A stretch of DNA of 64,000 nucleotides from Entrophospora sp. SA101 (taxonomy: Eukaryota > Glomeromycota > Glomeromycetes > Entrophosporales > Entrophosporaceae), in the NCBI GenBank assembly GCA_958430865.1, contig CAUDNR010004489.1, positions 84,702-148,701 on the forward strand. Direction: 5' to 3'. The translations under genes were made by a program, and so were the position numbers. How positions within the stretch are numbered: position 1 is the stretch's first letter; each line of letters begins with the position of its first letter. Below the pieces are notes generated by a model. That model searched no databases. It was given only the letters and a program-made list of their open reading frames with translations, and was not told the origin of the DNA. Below are positions 1 through 13,656 of the stretch, piece by piece.

Positions 1-480
1 ATTGCAATAATAGTAAAGAGGTTGTTGGGATGAGGGATGATGATGGATCATGGGATGGGAAAGAGATAATGAATAGATAGATTGATGACGATAATGAATA
101 TGGTGTAATTAATTGATAAATGATGATAATAGGGTGAGTGGTGGGTGAATTGATAAATAATTTTTATTTATCATTTTATTATTATTAACGAGAATGAGTG
201 AATGAATGAATGAAAGTATTAATCCCACCTTCTAAATATAGAATGAAATAGAAACCTTACTTACTGCCTGCCACGCTATTAGTATTAATCACCGCCACCC
301 AATTTTTAAATGGATCAATTTGTCTTACCCCTGATTAAAAAAAAAAAAGGGTTTTTTTTTATTGTATAAAATTAATAATATATTATGATAATAGATATAT
401 AATAAACTATTATTTTATATATAATTGATATTTTTCCCACCTTTTTTTTTTTAATTTAAAAATAAATAAATAAAATAAAA

Positions 481-528
<48 letters not shown>

Positions 529-1226
529 GTAAATTATTTTATATTAAAAAAATAAAATAAAAAGAGAAAAACTAATGGTAAGATATTGTTTATATTAATT
601 AAATTTTATATAAAGAGCCAATTTTTTCGAAAACAAAAAAAAAACAAATTAATTTCTTCAAAAAAAATAATACAAAAATAAATAATATAAAGAAACGTAT
701 ACAATAAAAAATAAATCTTTTTAACGAATAGTCAGTCTATTATTAATTTCAACTTTTTTTCTTTATATATATATTCCTTTATTTCTTCTCTTGTTAGTAT
801 TTTTTTTTTAATTCTTAATTAATTATTATCATTACATCTCTTTACATTTAACAATTCAAACCTTTTTATAATTGGAAAAAAAATCCAATCATACATTTCT
901 GGACAATCCATTTTTGATAAAATTTATTTTTTTTATTTCATTTTTTTGTTGTGTCGATCGTTACTATACAACAACATATTAAGGTAACCGTTTTATTTTA
1001 TATATAAAATCCCTTGTTATTAAATTTCTACCAGAAAAAAAAAATTTTTCTCTCTTGAAATTTTTTATTCCATCTACGCACTCACGCAACGCACGCACAC
1101 GTATATATTCCAAACGAATAGATTCTTTAATATACTTTTTTTTTTATTTCTTTTTTAAAATAAATTACTTTTTTGTCTTTATAAAATTTTATAATATACA
1201 CGTAAAGTTTACAAAAATTTACAAAA
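1..1226. other. AT-rich 5' flank of the zinc-finger gene
   Basis: No gene seen. Very A/T-rich, with long A and T runs, a TAAA-type microsatellite around 467-512 and short GA-rich stretches at the left end. It presumably holds the promoter and 5' UTR of the zinc-finger gene starting at 1227. No specific regulatory site could be assigned. Confidence 0.5.
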
Positions 1227-2939
1227 ATGGAAATCCCTAATAATAATGGTTCCAGCAATTACAACAATTATAATAATGACAACAAGATTATCTATAATAG
1301 TAATAATAATCATCATCATCACTACTACAATCATCAAAAAAACAATAATGAATATCAACGGGAATACGTTTCTTCTACAAAAATCAACAATGACAACAAT
1401 AATCAATTAGTGCATCACCATCACCGTCATCATCAATCTTTTCTTCCACAACTAAATGACCATCATCATCATCATCATCATCATCATAATTATCATAATC
1501 ATGATGAATATTATTATCAATCATCACCTCTTTCTTCATCGCCACCATCATCGTCATCATCGTCATCATCGTCATCATCATCATCATCACCATCTTCCTC
1601 GCCACCATTCTCTGCATCTCCATTCCCACCTTCACCATCGTCATCATTCAATAGCAATAGTAACTACTACAATTATCATCTCATCAATGATCCAAAATAT
1701 TTCTCGGATATATCATCATCGTTGTCCCCAAAGGAAAAATACCATTATAAATTATCAGGTCCAACTCCTCCATTAACACCACCACGTCAAGATCGTTGTA
1801 TTACCACTAAAAGACGCAAAAGAAATAATTCATCGTCATCTTTGTCTTCCAACTCGTCGTCCTCCTCCTCATCTGCATTACCTTCACCATTATTGATGAA
1901 AAATTCTAATGGAAACATGATCAATTTATTGAATAACAATGACGATTATAACAGAGCAATCGATGATAATGGTGATGCATCAACTTTACAAGATCTTCCA
2001 ATGTTTCGTCTTAAAGCGAATTCGACTGCTGATCAACAAAAACAGACAAATGCAACGATTGCTACTGTTAATGATGAAAGAAAATCTTCTTTATCATACT
2101 CTGATGATGGTTTATTAATATATGATATTAATAATTCTAATAATAACAATGTCAATAATAATGCTAATGATTCTTCAACACAAATATCAAAAGCACTATG
2201 TGAAATCTCCAATAATCATAGCAATAATAATACTTCTTTATTAACAAGCAAACGTAAATATCCATGTTCTTTTCCAAATTGTGGAAAAAGTTTCACCACA
2301 AGGTTTGTTTTTAAATTTAATAATAATATTACTATCATTTATCATTGTGTGATTATTGATTCATTATCAAGGTAACTAACTAACCAATCAACCAACCAAT
2401 TAATCAATAGTGGGCACCTCGCTCGTCATAATAGAATTCACACAGGTGAAAAGAATTTCAAGTGTCTTTTGGGTGACTGTCCTTCTAGATTTTCAAGACA
2501 AGATAATATGATGCAACATTATAGAACTCATTTATCTGCAAAAAGCAGGCGCCTAACAAAAGCTTCAGTTCATAATAGCAATAATAACAATAATAACAAT
2601 AATAATAGCAATCTTCTTCATAGTGGTAATGACAATAAAATATCATTAATTAATTCTAATCAACAACGACCAGAGCAATTTTATCATAATAACAACAACA
2701 ATAATATGCTATCAACAATGTCTTCTTCGATGAATATGAAGATACCAACTAGATCAACAATAATCTCATCGTCGTCTTCTTCTGATCATAATAATCAATT
2801 TATTTTACCACCAATACATACTTTTCAACCATCATTATCATCATTATCATCATCATCATCACCACCACCACCATCATCATCATCACCATCATCATCAAAT
2901 TATAACAACAACAATATGGTTTTACGACATAGATTTTAA
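1227..2939 (+). CDS. Nrg1-like C2H2 zinc-finger transcription factor
   Basis: Two exons, 1227-2302 and 2411-2939, with a 108-nt GT..AG intron falling inside the first zinc finger. The spliced product is about 534 aa. Two adjacent C2H2 fingers lie near residues 346-400: the first starts KYPCSFPNCGKSFTT and, after the splice, continues SGHLARHNRIHTGEK. The second contains CLLGDCPSRFSRQDN followed by MMQHYRTHL. This SGHLARH plus RFSRQDN arrangement is that of fungal Nrg1/Nrg2-type repressors, which bind glucose- and stress-responsive promoters; that role is inferred from family. The rest is low complexity: His, Ser and Asn runs in the N-terminal third, an SP/TP-rich patch (PTPPLTPPRQD), and Asn/Ser tracts after the fingers. 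The ATG at 1227 is the first in frame. The zinc-finger identification is strong; orthology to Nrg1 rather than another C2H2 repressor is less so. Confidence 0.85.
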
Positions 2940-3017
2940 AAATATAAAGATTTTTTTCAATATTATATATATATATATAAATAAAATATAAAGATTAAAA
3001 AAATTAAATAAATATTA

Positions 3018-3059
<42 letters not shown>

Positions 3060-3573
3060 TATATATATTTGATGAAAATTACTGGATGAATTTCATCAAT
3101 TTTAAAAAAAAATTTATTTCAAAAAGCTAACAATTAATTAGTAGTACATAATACATAAAAATTTAGAAAAAAAAAAAACAAAATATTCTTAAATTTAAAA
3201 CCCCTTTTTTTTTGTAATATAATTTTCTCTCACCCCCCCCAATTTTCTTTTTCAATTATAATGGCTTTTTTTTTTAAAAAAAAATAATAAAATCATTATG
3301 AATTCTTTTTTTTAATCAATAAAAAAAAATATATAATATATATATATATGACATATAAAAAAATATATAATGAATACCTCATATTAATATAATTTTGGAT
3401 AAATATCCGATAATCATAATCATGAATATTATGAATTAATCAATTTTAATTGACAATTAAGTTAAATTAAATTCCGATTGCCTCTTACCCCGCATTATTT
3501 TGTGGAAATGGTGCGACATATTTGAACTTTTATTGTGTATAGCATAAAAGTTCACTTTTTATTATATTTAAAA

Positions 3574-3605
<32 letters not shown>

Positions 3606-5054
3606 TGTCAAATACGCAAAAAAGCCAGTCTTCCATTTTAAGAATTACAAAAATCATTTATTTATTTATTTATTTTATTTATTTATTTATAAATAATATC
3701 ATTATCTATTTTTTAACAATTCATGATAAAATATATATGTAGAATTGGTTGGTGGTTATCAGTTTCACCCCACATTTCTGTATACCCAATTTAGATGATA
3801 ATAAAATGACACTTTAATTTTAATAATTTATTTTGTAGTCAGGGAGTTTCCAAATTCGGAATTTTAAATAATCGACAATCTAGATTCATTGTGTAATAAA
3901 TACTGTTATCAAAAATGCACAAGTAAAACAGCAAAACATGTCATGCAACTTCAAAAATCATAAAATCATTCATTTGCCCAACCACCAGGTTTGTAATAAT
4001 ATAACTTTCCATTTTCAATATATATATATATGCATGCTTCATCTCTCAAGCTTCATCCAACAAAATAAATAGCAGGTTCCGATATTATTGAGACTATAAT
4101 AAATAATCAAAATAAAATCCAGTACCATTATGGTTTCTCAAGACATTAAGAAAATGAATTACTTGCATCAAGTAAATATTGTTATTAACAATTGGTTGAA
4201 TTTGTATAAAGAAATTCAATAAAATATGTAACATGCTTTTTACCTTAAACCACGTTGTTCAACTGGGTCTCTGGATATCTCTCGGTGCAGTAAGTGCAAG
4301 CAAATAAGGTAAAGTCTCGCAGGCGATCTTTCATAGAAACCAACGAATTTGAACTCCTGCATGAGCTTTTATTAATTGGTCATATAACTCCCAATTTACA
4401 GGATTAAGCAATTCGAGAATGTGATTTAATAATATATAGCATCATTGATATCTATATATCTCATTTAATCCAAAAGAATTGATGATGAAAATAATCGATT
4501 AATAAATATTACGTATTTTCTCTGATTATAACCAAATTATTCATTTTGCCCGTTGAAAATACACGTACATAAAAATCAGGACAATAATTCATAAAACTAA
4601 ATAATAAAAATCTTATTTCATGTAAACATTGAACTTGCGGCATATGTTCTATATATATATATATATATATGGTTATTACTATGAATTTTTGTATAAAGTT
4701 ACAAAAAAAAGAGCAAATGAGGTTTTAACAACATTCCTCTTCAAAGCTCTCATTTACCCAAGTCTTTATTTATTATTCCTATAATAATTATTTAAGTTAA
4801 AATTATGTAGATCGTTCTAGAATCAATTTCCATCTAGGGTAGGTAATCCAAAATCGATTTCCAAATTTGGAGCCCACCCCTTATCAACTTTGTTCTAAAT
4901 AAACGAATCTTCGATTGACATATACAGAATTTTATTTGGGAGACATTTTAATGGAATTTCATTGGGGAACCACGTTTGGAACGCCCGCTCCGATTACATA
5001 AATGTCACAACGCTTGACCTGCATAGCACAAGATTATTCTCAAATAAAAAACGT
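2940..5054. other. Intergenic DNA, no gene recognised
   Basis: AT-rich, with (TA)n tracts near 2965, 3340, 3575, 4025 and 4650 and an AAT-type tract near 3020-3060. A 68-codon open frame begins at 5002 and runs across the inverted-repeat border, but it resembles nothing known and has no coding bias. The left limit of the big inverted repeat (5055) shows no obvious element end. Confidence 0.5.
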
Positions 5055-6287
5055 GAGATGCACCATCTGTGGGTACAGTCAGGGACATTACCATATTAAT
5101 ATTTGCCATTCGATTCGAACCCTTTTGTCGATCAATTCATATATATTACATAAGTTAGTTACATATGAATTGATTGTGATACTTTCTTTCTTTCATAATA
5201 ATAGTTGATTAAAAATCATAATCATTAGTAATAATAGACGTCTCATGATTACTGACTTTATATAAAATCCCCCGAGATATTTTTATCAAATGTGAGTTAA
5301 TAAATGAATAGTCTGACCGATTATAAATGAGCAAAATGCCGACATGTGGTGAAATGATTGCAAAATTTATTAGTTGAAGAAATATTTATTAATGGTATTT
5401 GATTTCTATGTGAAAAAAATAGAATTCACGTTGATTAGATAATTTTTTTTTTTTGATTATGATTGATAATCACGAACTTGTCAGCTAGTCACATGTCAGA
5501 CTTACCATTGGATTCGAAAAACAATCAGGGTAATATATTTTGGGGTACACCATTTTCATCAGTATTGTATATTTATATATATATATATATATATTAATAT
5601 ATATATGTGTGTACATCATAATAATACATTAAACTATTTTAAACAAAATGTCGTACTTTAATTGTATAACGCACAGGCCACCACTGCCATTCATATAAAC
5701 TTGAACACTAATAGAAATTCGATCTTAAATATTCAGCTAAGCTTTAAGCCTTATCTCTCTTTTATTTTATTTCAATTGCTGTAATCAAATCAATAAGGAA
5801 TAAAGTTGATATTAATAATATTTAATGACATCTTGTATAACGTTTATATTATATAATGTTCATACCGTATAATAAAAAATGTAAATATAGAGGTATGGGC
5901 AAGAAATTTTAATTATTAACGTTATTCTTTTTTTTTATATAATAACAATAACAGATAACAACAAAAACCTTAAAATTTTTTATTTATTATCAACAAAAAA
6001 ACCCCTTTTTCATTCATCCGTTATCGTTTTTATATTTGTTTCTAGGTTCAATGACTATTCTTATTATAGAACACCAATAATAAGAAAAATTCACGTTCGT
6101 TCAAATGTTGACAATGTCATTTATGATGATGCATATCGCATGTGATTGGATTTTCTTGCAATGACGTTTTTTATAAAAAAAGACGGTTTTGGAGGTTTGG
6201 AAAGAAATACATCATCCGAGCTCCCCGAAATTGTTTCCAAGGCAACAAAAATATTTCAAATTAAATAAAAACTTTTTATTTATTTAT
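5055..6287. other. Intergenic DNA inside left arm
   Basis: No gene recognised between the repeat edge and the 3' end of Mct1. It contains (TA)n tracts near 5575-5605 and AT-rich unique sequence. The same sequence is present in reverse complement at 24071-25303. Confidence 0.45.
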
Positions 6288-6625
6288 TTATTTATTATTT
6301 GATAATTTAGTCATTAATTCATTTGCATGTTTTTTAACTTCTTTTACACTTGACAAAGGTCTAATAATCAATACATTCATTAAAATTTTAATCATCTAAA
6401 ATAAAAATAAAAAAAAAAAAAATTTATACACAAACAAACCTTACTAAATCCATTGGATATTCTTTCCTCAATAAATTGGCCAAAACTTTTGCTGGCCCAA
6501 TTAATAAAAAATTATCAACTCCTCTTTCTTTACAATATTTTATACTTTTTTGCCATTGAACAGTGGCAGTCACTTGCTTTACTAGCAATGAAGGAATTTC
6601 ATCTGCTGATATTATCTAATATAAA

Positions 6626-6664
<39 letters not shown>

Positions 6665-8389
6665 AATTATATATATTATTTTATATATCTATACAAACAC
6701 ATATATTATATCATTTTTACCGGTCTTGCTGTCACATTAGATATAACATCTACAATTGGGGTTTGAAATTTAACACCATTCAAAGCATCTTTCATCATTT
6801 CTCTTGCTGGATCCATCAATTTACAATGAAACGGTGCCCTAAATAACAAAAATAATTATATACAAAAGTTTCATTTGTAATAATAAAATTATTATAGTGA
6901 CTACGATTATAATTATTGTTACTTACGATACAGGTAGATAAACTGCCCGCGCTGCAAGATGATTCAATTGAAGAGCACTTGATGCAAGATCTACACCTTC
7001 GCTTGTACCACTTATAACTGCCTAATATCATCAGTATGTATGTATGTATGTATATTTGTTGTTATTATTGTTATCATCACTATCATCATCATCATTATTA
7101 TTATTATTTTACAAGATTAAAGAAACATCTGAAAAAAGAAAAAATTTGAACCTTCAAATAAACACCTGAAATGACTAGTATAATAAAACCACACCAAAGA
7201 AATAAAATAAGATAAAATAAAATATCAGTTGGAAAATATTTTATTAAACCAATCAATTGTCTAAACACGTATGTAAATTTTTTCTTTCGCGCATACACTA
7301 TTAATATTAGCCAATTCTACTGATTCTCCTTTTGGTAAATTTGTATTGATTTCTTTGATCGCTTCTTGTAATTTATCCAAGTTCTCTTCTCGTACAATTA
7401 ATGCTGCCATAGCTGTCTTAACTCCCAAGTTTGATACAGTTCTTGACATGGCATTTCCACGTAATCGCTTTTTTTAATAACATATACATACATATATATA
7501 TATACATATACGTATAATATAAATATATAAATGAAAAAGATTGTAAAAAAATACAAGCTTTTTTTTTTTTAACTCACAACAAGTTTAATGGCATCACTTA
7601 AAGACAAAGATTTTGTAGCTACTAAAGTTACATATTCTCCTAATGAGTGTCCAAGAGCAAAATTACAACTAGATGATAAATCAAATCCATATTCTTTCTT
7701 TTTTTTTTAAAAAAAATATTATTAATTAATCAATAATAAAAATAAAAATTATAATTATAATTATAAATAATTAAACCTCCAAAACACGAAGAATAGCAAC
7801 AGACGTCATTAATATCGCAGGTTGTGCATTTTCTGTTTGAGTAAGTTCTAACTGATAATAAAATTTTATTAAATTGGGAGTTTTTTTTTGTTTAATAAAA
7901 AGTAAAATAAAATTATACCTGATCACCATCAAATATCAATTTCGTTAAATTAAATCCCAAAGTTTGGTTAGCTTCGTCGAAGACTTCGCGTGATACAGAA
8001 TATTTTTCGTAGAAATCTTTACCCATTCCAACATATTGGGCTCCTTGACCTACAACATACATCACATGTTTGATTATTTTATTGATCTGAATTACATAAT
8101 ATATATCTATACACTTTTGATATGTATATATTATTTATTTACCGGGAAAAATAATAGCGCATTTGGACTTTTCAATGCCATTCGTATTCTTTAAATAATA
8201 AATAAATAATCTAATTAATTAATTATTATATATATATAGTTTATTCAAGATAAATAGATAATTTTATAATTCTAAAAAATAAAATAAAATATAGATAGTA
8301 ACCGCAAAAGTTCGAACGACTATTGAATTATTTGAATAAATATTTTTACAGGAATTTTGAAATGATTTGTATAAAGAATGGGCAAGCAT
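6288..8389 (-). CDS. MCT1: Malonyl-CoA:ACP transacylase, mitochondrial (left copy)
   Basis: Eleven exons encode 366 aa, identical in translation to the right-arm copy at 21969-24070, where the exon map is given. It transfers malonyl from CoA to mitochondrial acyl carrier protein in type II fatty-acid synthesis. The start ATG is the complement of 8387-8389 and the stop the complement of 6288-6290. The first ~29 residues have Lys/Arg and no acidic residue, fitting a mitochondrial presequence. Family motifs are PGQGAQYVGMG, the nucleophile elbow GHSLGE (Ser131), RLRGNAM (Arg156) and SAPFHC (His249). A 9-nt micro-exon lies at 7166-7174. It is divergently oriented to the Ctf18 gene, 1.88 kb away. 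Confidence 0.9.
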
Positions 8390-9918
8390 TTTTTATTTAT
8401 GAAAAAAAAAAAGCTTTTTCAAAATATATGTGACACAAGAGTTGATATTTATACTAATATGTCGTGTAACATCTTGTTGTCAACCTGCATAAAAAAATCA
8501 ACTGTCAAGTAAAAATGGTAAAAAGATCTACGATATTTTTTATGCTTATTTGAAATCTCGGGTTTTTTAAAAAAAGATTCAATCAAAATTTTCTATTTTT
8601 AAAAAACAAAATAAATGTTCAGGGTCCATCCAAATATATTTGATCCCTTTTTTTTTTATCAATCTTGTTTTCATTTTTAAAGTTAATCATCCATCACCAT
8701 GACAATATATAAATCCTCTCCCTTTCTTCTTCTTCTTCTTATTCATTGTTTGTTTATCATTTATGTAAGTGTGTGCATAATAATTTTCCTCATTTTGTGA
8801 ACTAAATAAATTAGCAGTTAACATTTGAGATTCACAAGCTTGTTTATTTATTTTCTGATAGACAATTTTTTTATTATTATTTCTTTTTACGCGTAATTCC
8901 GTAAGTGGCGCAAGAATCTAAAAAAATCATATGGAAATAACATAATCATAAACAATCATAATGGTAGCAACTAGAATAACAATTAAAAATAATAAACCCT
9001 GAGTTTTTTTATTTTCTCCTTACTTTTTTTGTTGATGTGAAGCCCCTTATTTGTGTTACTACCACTATTCTTTTATTTTAAACAAGTATATATCTCTCTC
9101 GCTCTCTTTCACTCTTTCTTATTTCACACACACATACAATAACAAGAACGTACAGATTATTGTTAATTAGTACATATTAATAATAATCAATCAAAGAGAT
9201 AGAATTCCTTATGATTTATTATTTATTATTTTATTGTTAAAGATTTATAAATAAAAAGGCGGAGTTCTTTCTATTAAAGGATAGAATGTGAAGTTTTTAA
9301 TAATCAAAGAAGTTCAGGGTTTAAAATTTAGTGACAAAGTGCCCACTAATGTTGGTGATAATTAATCATTCCAAGGAAGTTTGATTGATGATGATTAGTA
9401 CCAAGATCTAGGCATTAATGCAGAAAATTAAATAAATATTAGCGTCTACTTTGCTTAATATTAAAGGCGAACTTTGAGAGATGAAAATTTCAAACCTTTA
9501 CTGTTATTGCCCTCCAATAAATTATTTCGACTCATGACAGCAAATAAATTCAACTTTGGACTGGTTCTCATATTAATTTTTTCAAAACATCTATCCAATC
9601 TTATTAATTGCGAGGATTTTCAATTGTTACATCAAGCTTGGTTATGTCCGAGGACCGTAAAACTCGGCTCAATCCTTTAATTAATAATAACCTGACGTGA
9701 CACTATGTGTATATCTCGTCAATGACCATGTATTATGCATGTTATGTTTACTATTATTATTTGTAAGAACTGTGAGTGATTAAGCAAAGAAAGAAAGGAT
9801 TCAAGATCATGATCCAACATTATTAGGGTATTTTGTACAGTGTTTGAACCCTTAAATACTCACTTTGTCACCCCAAATAATTGAACTAGGTATAATTAAT
9901 AATTATAATTATAATAAT

Positions 9919-9949
<31 letters not shown>

Positions 9950-10270
9950 TAATAATATAATAATAATAATAATAATAACGTTTATTATTTTTCTTTCACA
10001 TGAAGAAAATAATTGTTTATAATAAATAAATTATTTATAGAAATATTATTCTTTACTATTAATAATTGCCCAATCCCAAGTTATTGGAAAACAAACAAAA
10101 GCCAGTTTTTTGTTTATGATGAATGAAAGACGCGTTTTTTATATATTTTTTTAATGAATGAATTCTTTCTTTTTAATTAATCAATCACATGATCTGCCTG
10201 ATCTTCGAAAAATATACGTGCCGTATTAAAACACGTGTTAAATTTAAACAGTTGATTTTATATAATAAAA
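8390..10270. other. Divergent intergenic region Mct1 / Ctf18 (left arm)
   Basis: It separates the starts of the minus-strand Mct1 and the plus-strand Ctf18 and must carry both promoters. No gene recognised; a 68-codon open frame at 9474-9680 looks random. It holds AAT-type microsatellites at 9925-9980 and two ACGCGT hexamers, one near 8890 and one at 10130-10135. Confidence 0.5.
10130..10135 (+). promoter_or_regulatory. Possible MCB box (ACGCGT) upstream of Ctf18
   Basis: The palindrome ACGCGT lies about 136 nt before the Ctf18 start codon. In yeasts this hexamer (MluI cell-cycle box) binds MBF and drives G1/S expression of replication genes, which fits a clamp-loader subunit. In DNA this AT-rich a chance ACGCGT is uncommon but possible. 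The mirror copy is at 20222-20227. Function is inferred only. Confidence 0.35.
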
Positions 10271-13068
10271 ATGCAAAGATCTTTTGAAACAGAATTATTA
10301 GTTGATAAATATAGACCAAAAAAGTTCCTTGATTTAATCGGTGACGAGGTATTATGATATTTATTTGTCATTTTTTGAATAATTAACCAATCGATAAACA
10401 TTAATATAACAACGATAATAACTTTATAGAATCTTCACAGACAAGTTATGAAATGGGTTAAAACTTGGGATTTTTGTGTCTTTAATAAAAACACTATCGA
10501 TGAACATGATGATCTTCAGGTAATCATCTAATATATATATATATATATAAATATGACTTGAAGAAACTCTTAATAACTTGCTTAAAACGCGTAAAAATAA
10601 ATTCTTTAGGATAAATGGAAGCGTCCAAATAGAAAAGTAAGTTAATTCATTCGACATTTCAATCAATAGATAATAATCACCTAATATGATAACAACAATG
10701 ATAGTAATAATAATCTTTAAATAGATTTTATTGTTGGCTGGCCCACCAGGATCCGGAAAAACAACTTTAGCACATGTAGTAGCCCATCATTGTGGCTATA
10801 ATCCAATAGAAATAAATGCTAGGTTTTTATTTATATTGAATAATACGTATATATGTGCGCAAATAAGTATTCTTGAATCGGCAGCCATTAACTGTTCATT
10901 CATCTTCATTATTCAAGTGATGATCGTACCGGAAAAACCGTCAGCAATTTGATTAAAGATGCTTTAGAATCTCAATCGATCGTTTTTAATAAAAAACCTT
11001 CATTAATAATTATTGATGAAATTGATGGTGTTTCAAGTACTGGTGATCAGGTTTGGATATATATATACATATGCTTCTATTAAATGAAATATATATGTAC
11101 AGATATCTATTTCTAGATCCTAACCTTTCAATAAATTTTATTAGAATTTTATTAAATTATTGATAGATCTGATTTCTTCTTCAGACATATATTTGCCTAA
11201 TGCTATTGCCACTAAAGCTGACGACCAAAAATCAAGTAAGCAAATAATTTTTACAAAGGCCTTTTTCGTCTTTTTTAGCAATAAAAATATGAATAAATCA
11301 TTCATTTTGCCAGATAAAAAACCAAAGAAGAGAAACCAATTACTTCGTCCTATTATATGTATTTGCAACGATCAGTAACTACCATCAATTTATCTATTGT
11401 ATGAAACAATTGTCGCTCTATTTATATTAATTGACTTGTGAACTATTTTATCATGTAATTTTTTTAGATATGCACCAGTTTTACGTCCTCTTCGAACAAT
11501 TGCTCAAGTTTTTCAATTTAAAATACCGCCAAGCACAATTGTTGCCAATCGTTTAAAAGAAATTTGCAAGATCGAAAAAATATCAGTTGATATGAGAACT
11601 TTATCTCATTTAGCAGAATCTGCAGATGGTGACATCAGAAGTTGCCTGAACAATTTACAGGTTTAAGAAAAAATAGTTAATACAAGAACTTATCATAATA
11701 ATCAATTCGGTTTATTAATATATCTATCTATATGCATATTATGATTGTTTTTATTTAGATCTTAAAAGGACAAAACAAAAGCAAAACAACTAATGTGGTA
11801 GATCTTGGTGGAAAAGATATTAATCCTTCTTTGTTTAAAGTTTGGGATGAAATCTTTCAATCTCAAACATCAAAAATAATAAAAATGGGAAATAATTTTA
11901 AATTTGATGAATATGGTAATCCGAGAGGTAATTTTTGAAATATATTTAATAACACCCTTTAAATTTTATAGGAAAAAAATCTAATCTACATGAACATTTA
12001 TTGTTTTTAAGATCCTAAATCTTATGGATATATAGAATATTTCGTTTCAATGATTTCTAATAATGGAGATTATGAAAAATTGATGCAAGGTTACATACAA
12101 TTTTATAATTTAATTCAAAGTTTGGATTTGAAAATATAAACTTTAATTTTGCTAAACATACACACAATATATAGGGTGTTTTGAAAATTATTTGGATGTA
12201 AAAGTTCATAATCAGATGTCAAATATAACTAAAATGTCAGAATGGATCAATCTTTACGACACTTTAAACACTTGGACTAATACAAGACAATCATATGAAT
12301 TATTGGGTTATTTTCCTTTTCCATTGATCAACTTTCATCGATATTTTGCCAGCAATTCAAAACAATATATCAGATTTCCAAAAAAAGATTATGAAGTAAT
12401 ATATTTTTTAAAATATAATATATACATATCTACTTGTAGGTTTTTCATTGATTAAATATTTACTTTATATATTTATTTAACTTGATATAGAATGCCACGA
12501 AGCTTAAGGAAAATGAAAATATACTTACATCCGTCCTGAAATCGTTGCCTCCTACTATTCAATGTAAACTAAATATTGGAAGATTCACTATAGAAGTTTT
12601 ACCATATTTATTAAAAATGATATCTCCTGAATTAGTATTGGTAAAACTAGTTAATTTATTCGCTAATTCTCTCTTACTATAAAATCCATCATTACAAATG
12701 ACACGACACACACACACACACACACTATATATATATATATATTTAAATTAACAGGGAAAAGTGCAATTTGTCAATGATTCAAACAAACATAAAATAACAA
12801 GAATTGTCGAAATAATGACACTGCTTAATTTAAAGTATACTAACCAAGCAAATGAAAATGGGAGTTATTCTCTTGACCCGTAAGTAGATCAAATAATATT
12901 TTTATTTGTTTGTTTTTTATTGTTTCCATTGAATAAATAAGTCTTTACTATTTTATTTTATTTTATTTGGTTTTATTTTAGACCATTAGATCATCTACTA
13001 TTAATTCCTCCTGACAATAGAACGGAAATTCAACACAATGCTAGGAGACTTGTGGCTCAAGAGGTGTG

Positions 13069-13111
<43 letters not shown>

Positions 13112-13656
13112 TTATTCTCACACAATATGTACATTTATAGGTTCATAAAGCTTTAATAAAAAAATTGGGAAAAGCTCCAGTAAAACAATATAGTAAAAAT
13201 ATGTAAGCCACAAATATCAAGAAATTATACAAGTTAAATATTGGTTTATTTGTGTTGATTATTGTTTTATATTTTTATTTTTATAGAACTTTTGAAGATA
13301 AAAAAGTAAACTCGTTAAATGATTCTAATCCACGAAGCGTTATTCAGGTTGTTATTTAACTTTTAATTGATTAATTCATCAGATATTATAAAATAAACAA
13401 TTTTTATTTTATTAGTCAACATTGGACTATTTTAAACTAAATGATGGAAAAAACGAGGAACAATTTAAAGAATCAGAAAATGGTAAATATTCAAATATCA
13501 ATCAATCAATAATAATAATATTATAATATATTTAATTTAAATAATAAACAAATAATTTTTTTAGTGAATCTTCTTTTGGCAAAGATTCATTATCAACATA
13601 ATGAAGGAACCAATAAATACGTAAGGATGCAAATGAAAATGAGGGATTTTTTTTGA
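10271..13656 (+). CDS. CTF18: Ctf18-type clamp loader subunit (complete copy)
   Basis: Seventeen exons: 10271-10348, 10430-10519, 10610-10636, 10725-10822, 10918-11050, 11145-11374, 11468-11660, 11759-11927, 12012-12089, 12175-12395, 12491-12640, 12755-12879, 12982-13063, 13141-13202, 13287-13347, 13416-13482, 13565-13656. All phases agree and give 651 aa. It opens with the RFC box [16 protein letters not shown], then Walker [10 protein letters not shown] near residue 72, Walker B IIIDEIDG near 131, and the [14 protein letters not shown] segment. The C-terminus carries the NEG-x-NKYVR tail through which Ctf18 proteins bind Dcc1/Ctf8. The family loads or unloads PCNA for sister-chromatid cohesion and replication checkpoint signalling. 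It is shorter at the N-terminus than yeast Ctf18; I see no upstream exon. The last two exons lie outside the inverted repeat. It converges on the Wss1-like gene, 181 bp away. Confidence 0.9.

Larger units (their letters stand above)
5055..13350 (+). repeat. Left arm of ~8.3 kb near-perfect inverted repeat
   Basis: The reverse complement of this interval reappears at 17005-25303. Paired coordinates sum to 30355-30358 throughout. The drift is explained by an (AT)9/(AT)10 difference near 10531/19807 and a T5/A6 difference near 8676/21682. Every protein segment compared between the arms is identical. The arm contains a complete Mct1 gene (minus strand) and all of Ctf18 except its last two exons. 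The inner border, 13350, is 3 nt into the intron after Ctf18 exon 15. The outer border, 5055, is set only by where the right arm meets the N gap. Confidence 0.95.

Noticed and set aside
467..512. Regular TAAA repeats, considered as a CRISPR-like array
   Set aside because: Simple microsatellite without spacers; no array of repeats and unique spacers occurs anywhere in the window.
1384..1776. Long open frames antisense and out of phase to the Nrg1-like gene
   Set aside because: They are translations of the same CAT/ATC microsatellite in other frames (Met/Val/Asp or Ile/His runs).
4250..4330. GTCTCTGGATATCTCTCGGTGCAG, superficially 5.8S-like
   Set aside because: Does not extend into the conserved 5.8S sequence; only a few shared words.
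5105..5125. GGTTCGAATC word (complement), like a tRNA B-box
   Set aside because: No A-box or cloverleaf could be drawn upstream; the surroundings are ordinary AT-rich DNA.
9474..9680. 68-codon open frame between Mct1 and Ctf18, duplicated in the right arm
   Set aside because: Its presence twice only reflects the inverted repeat; no homology or codon pattern supports a gene.
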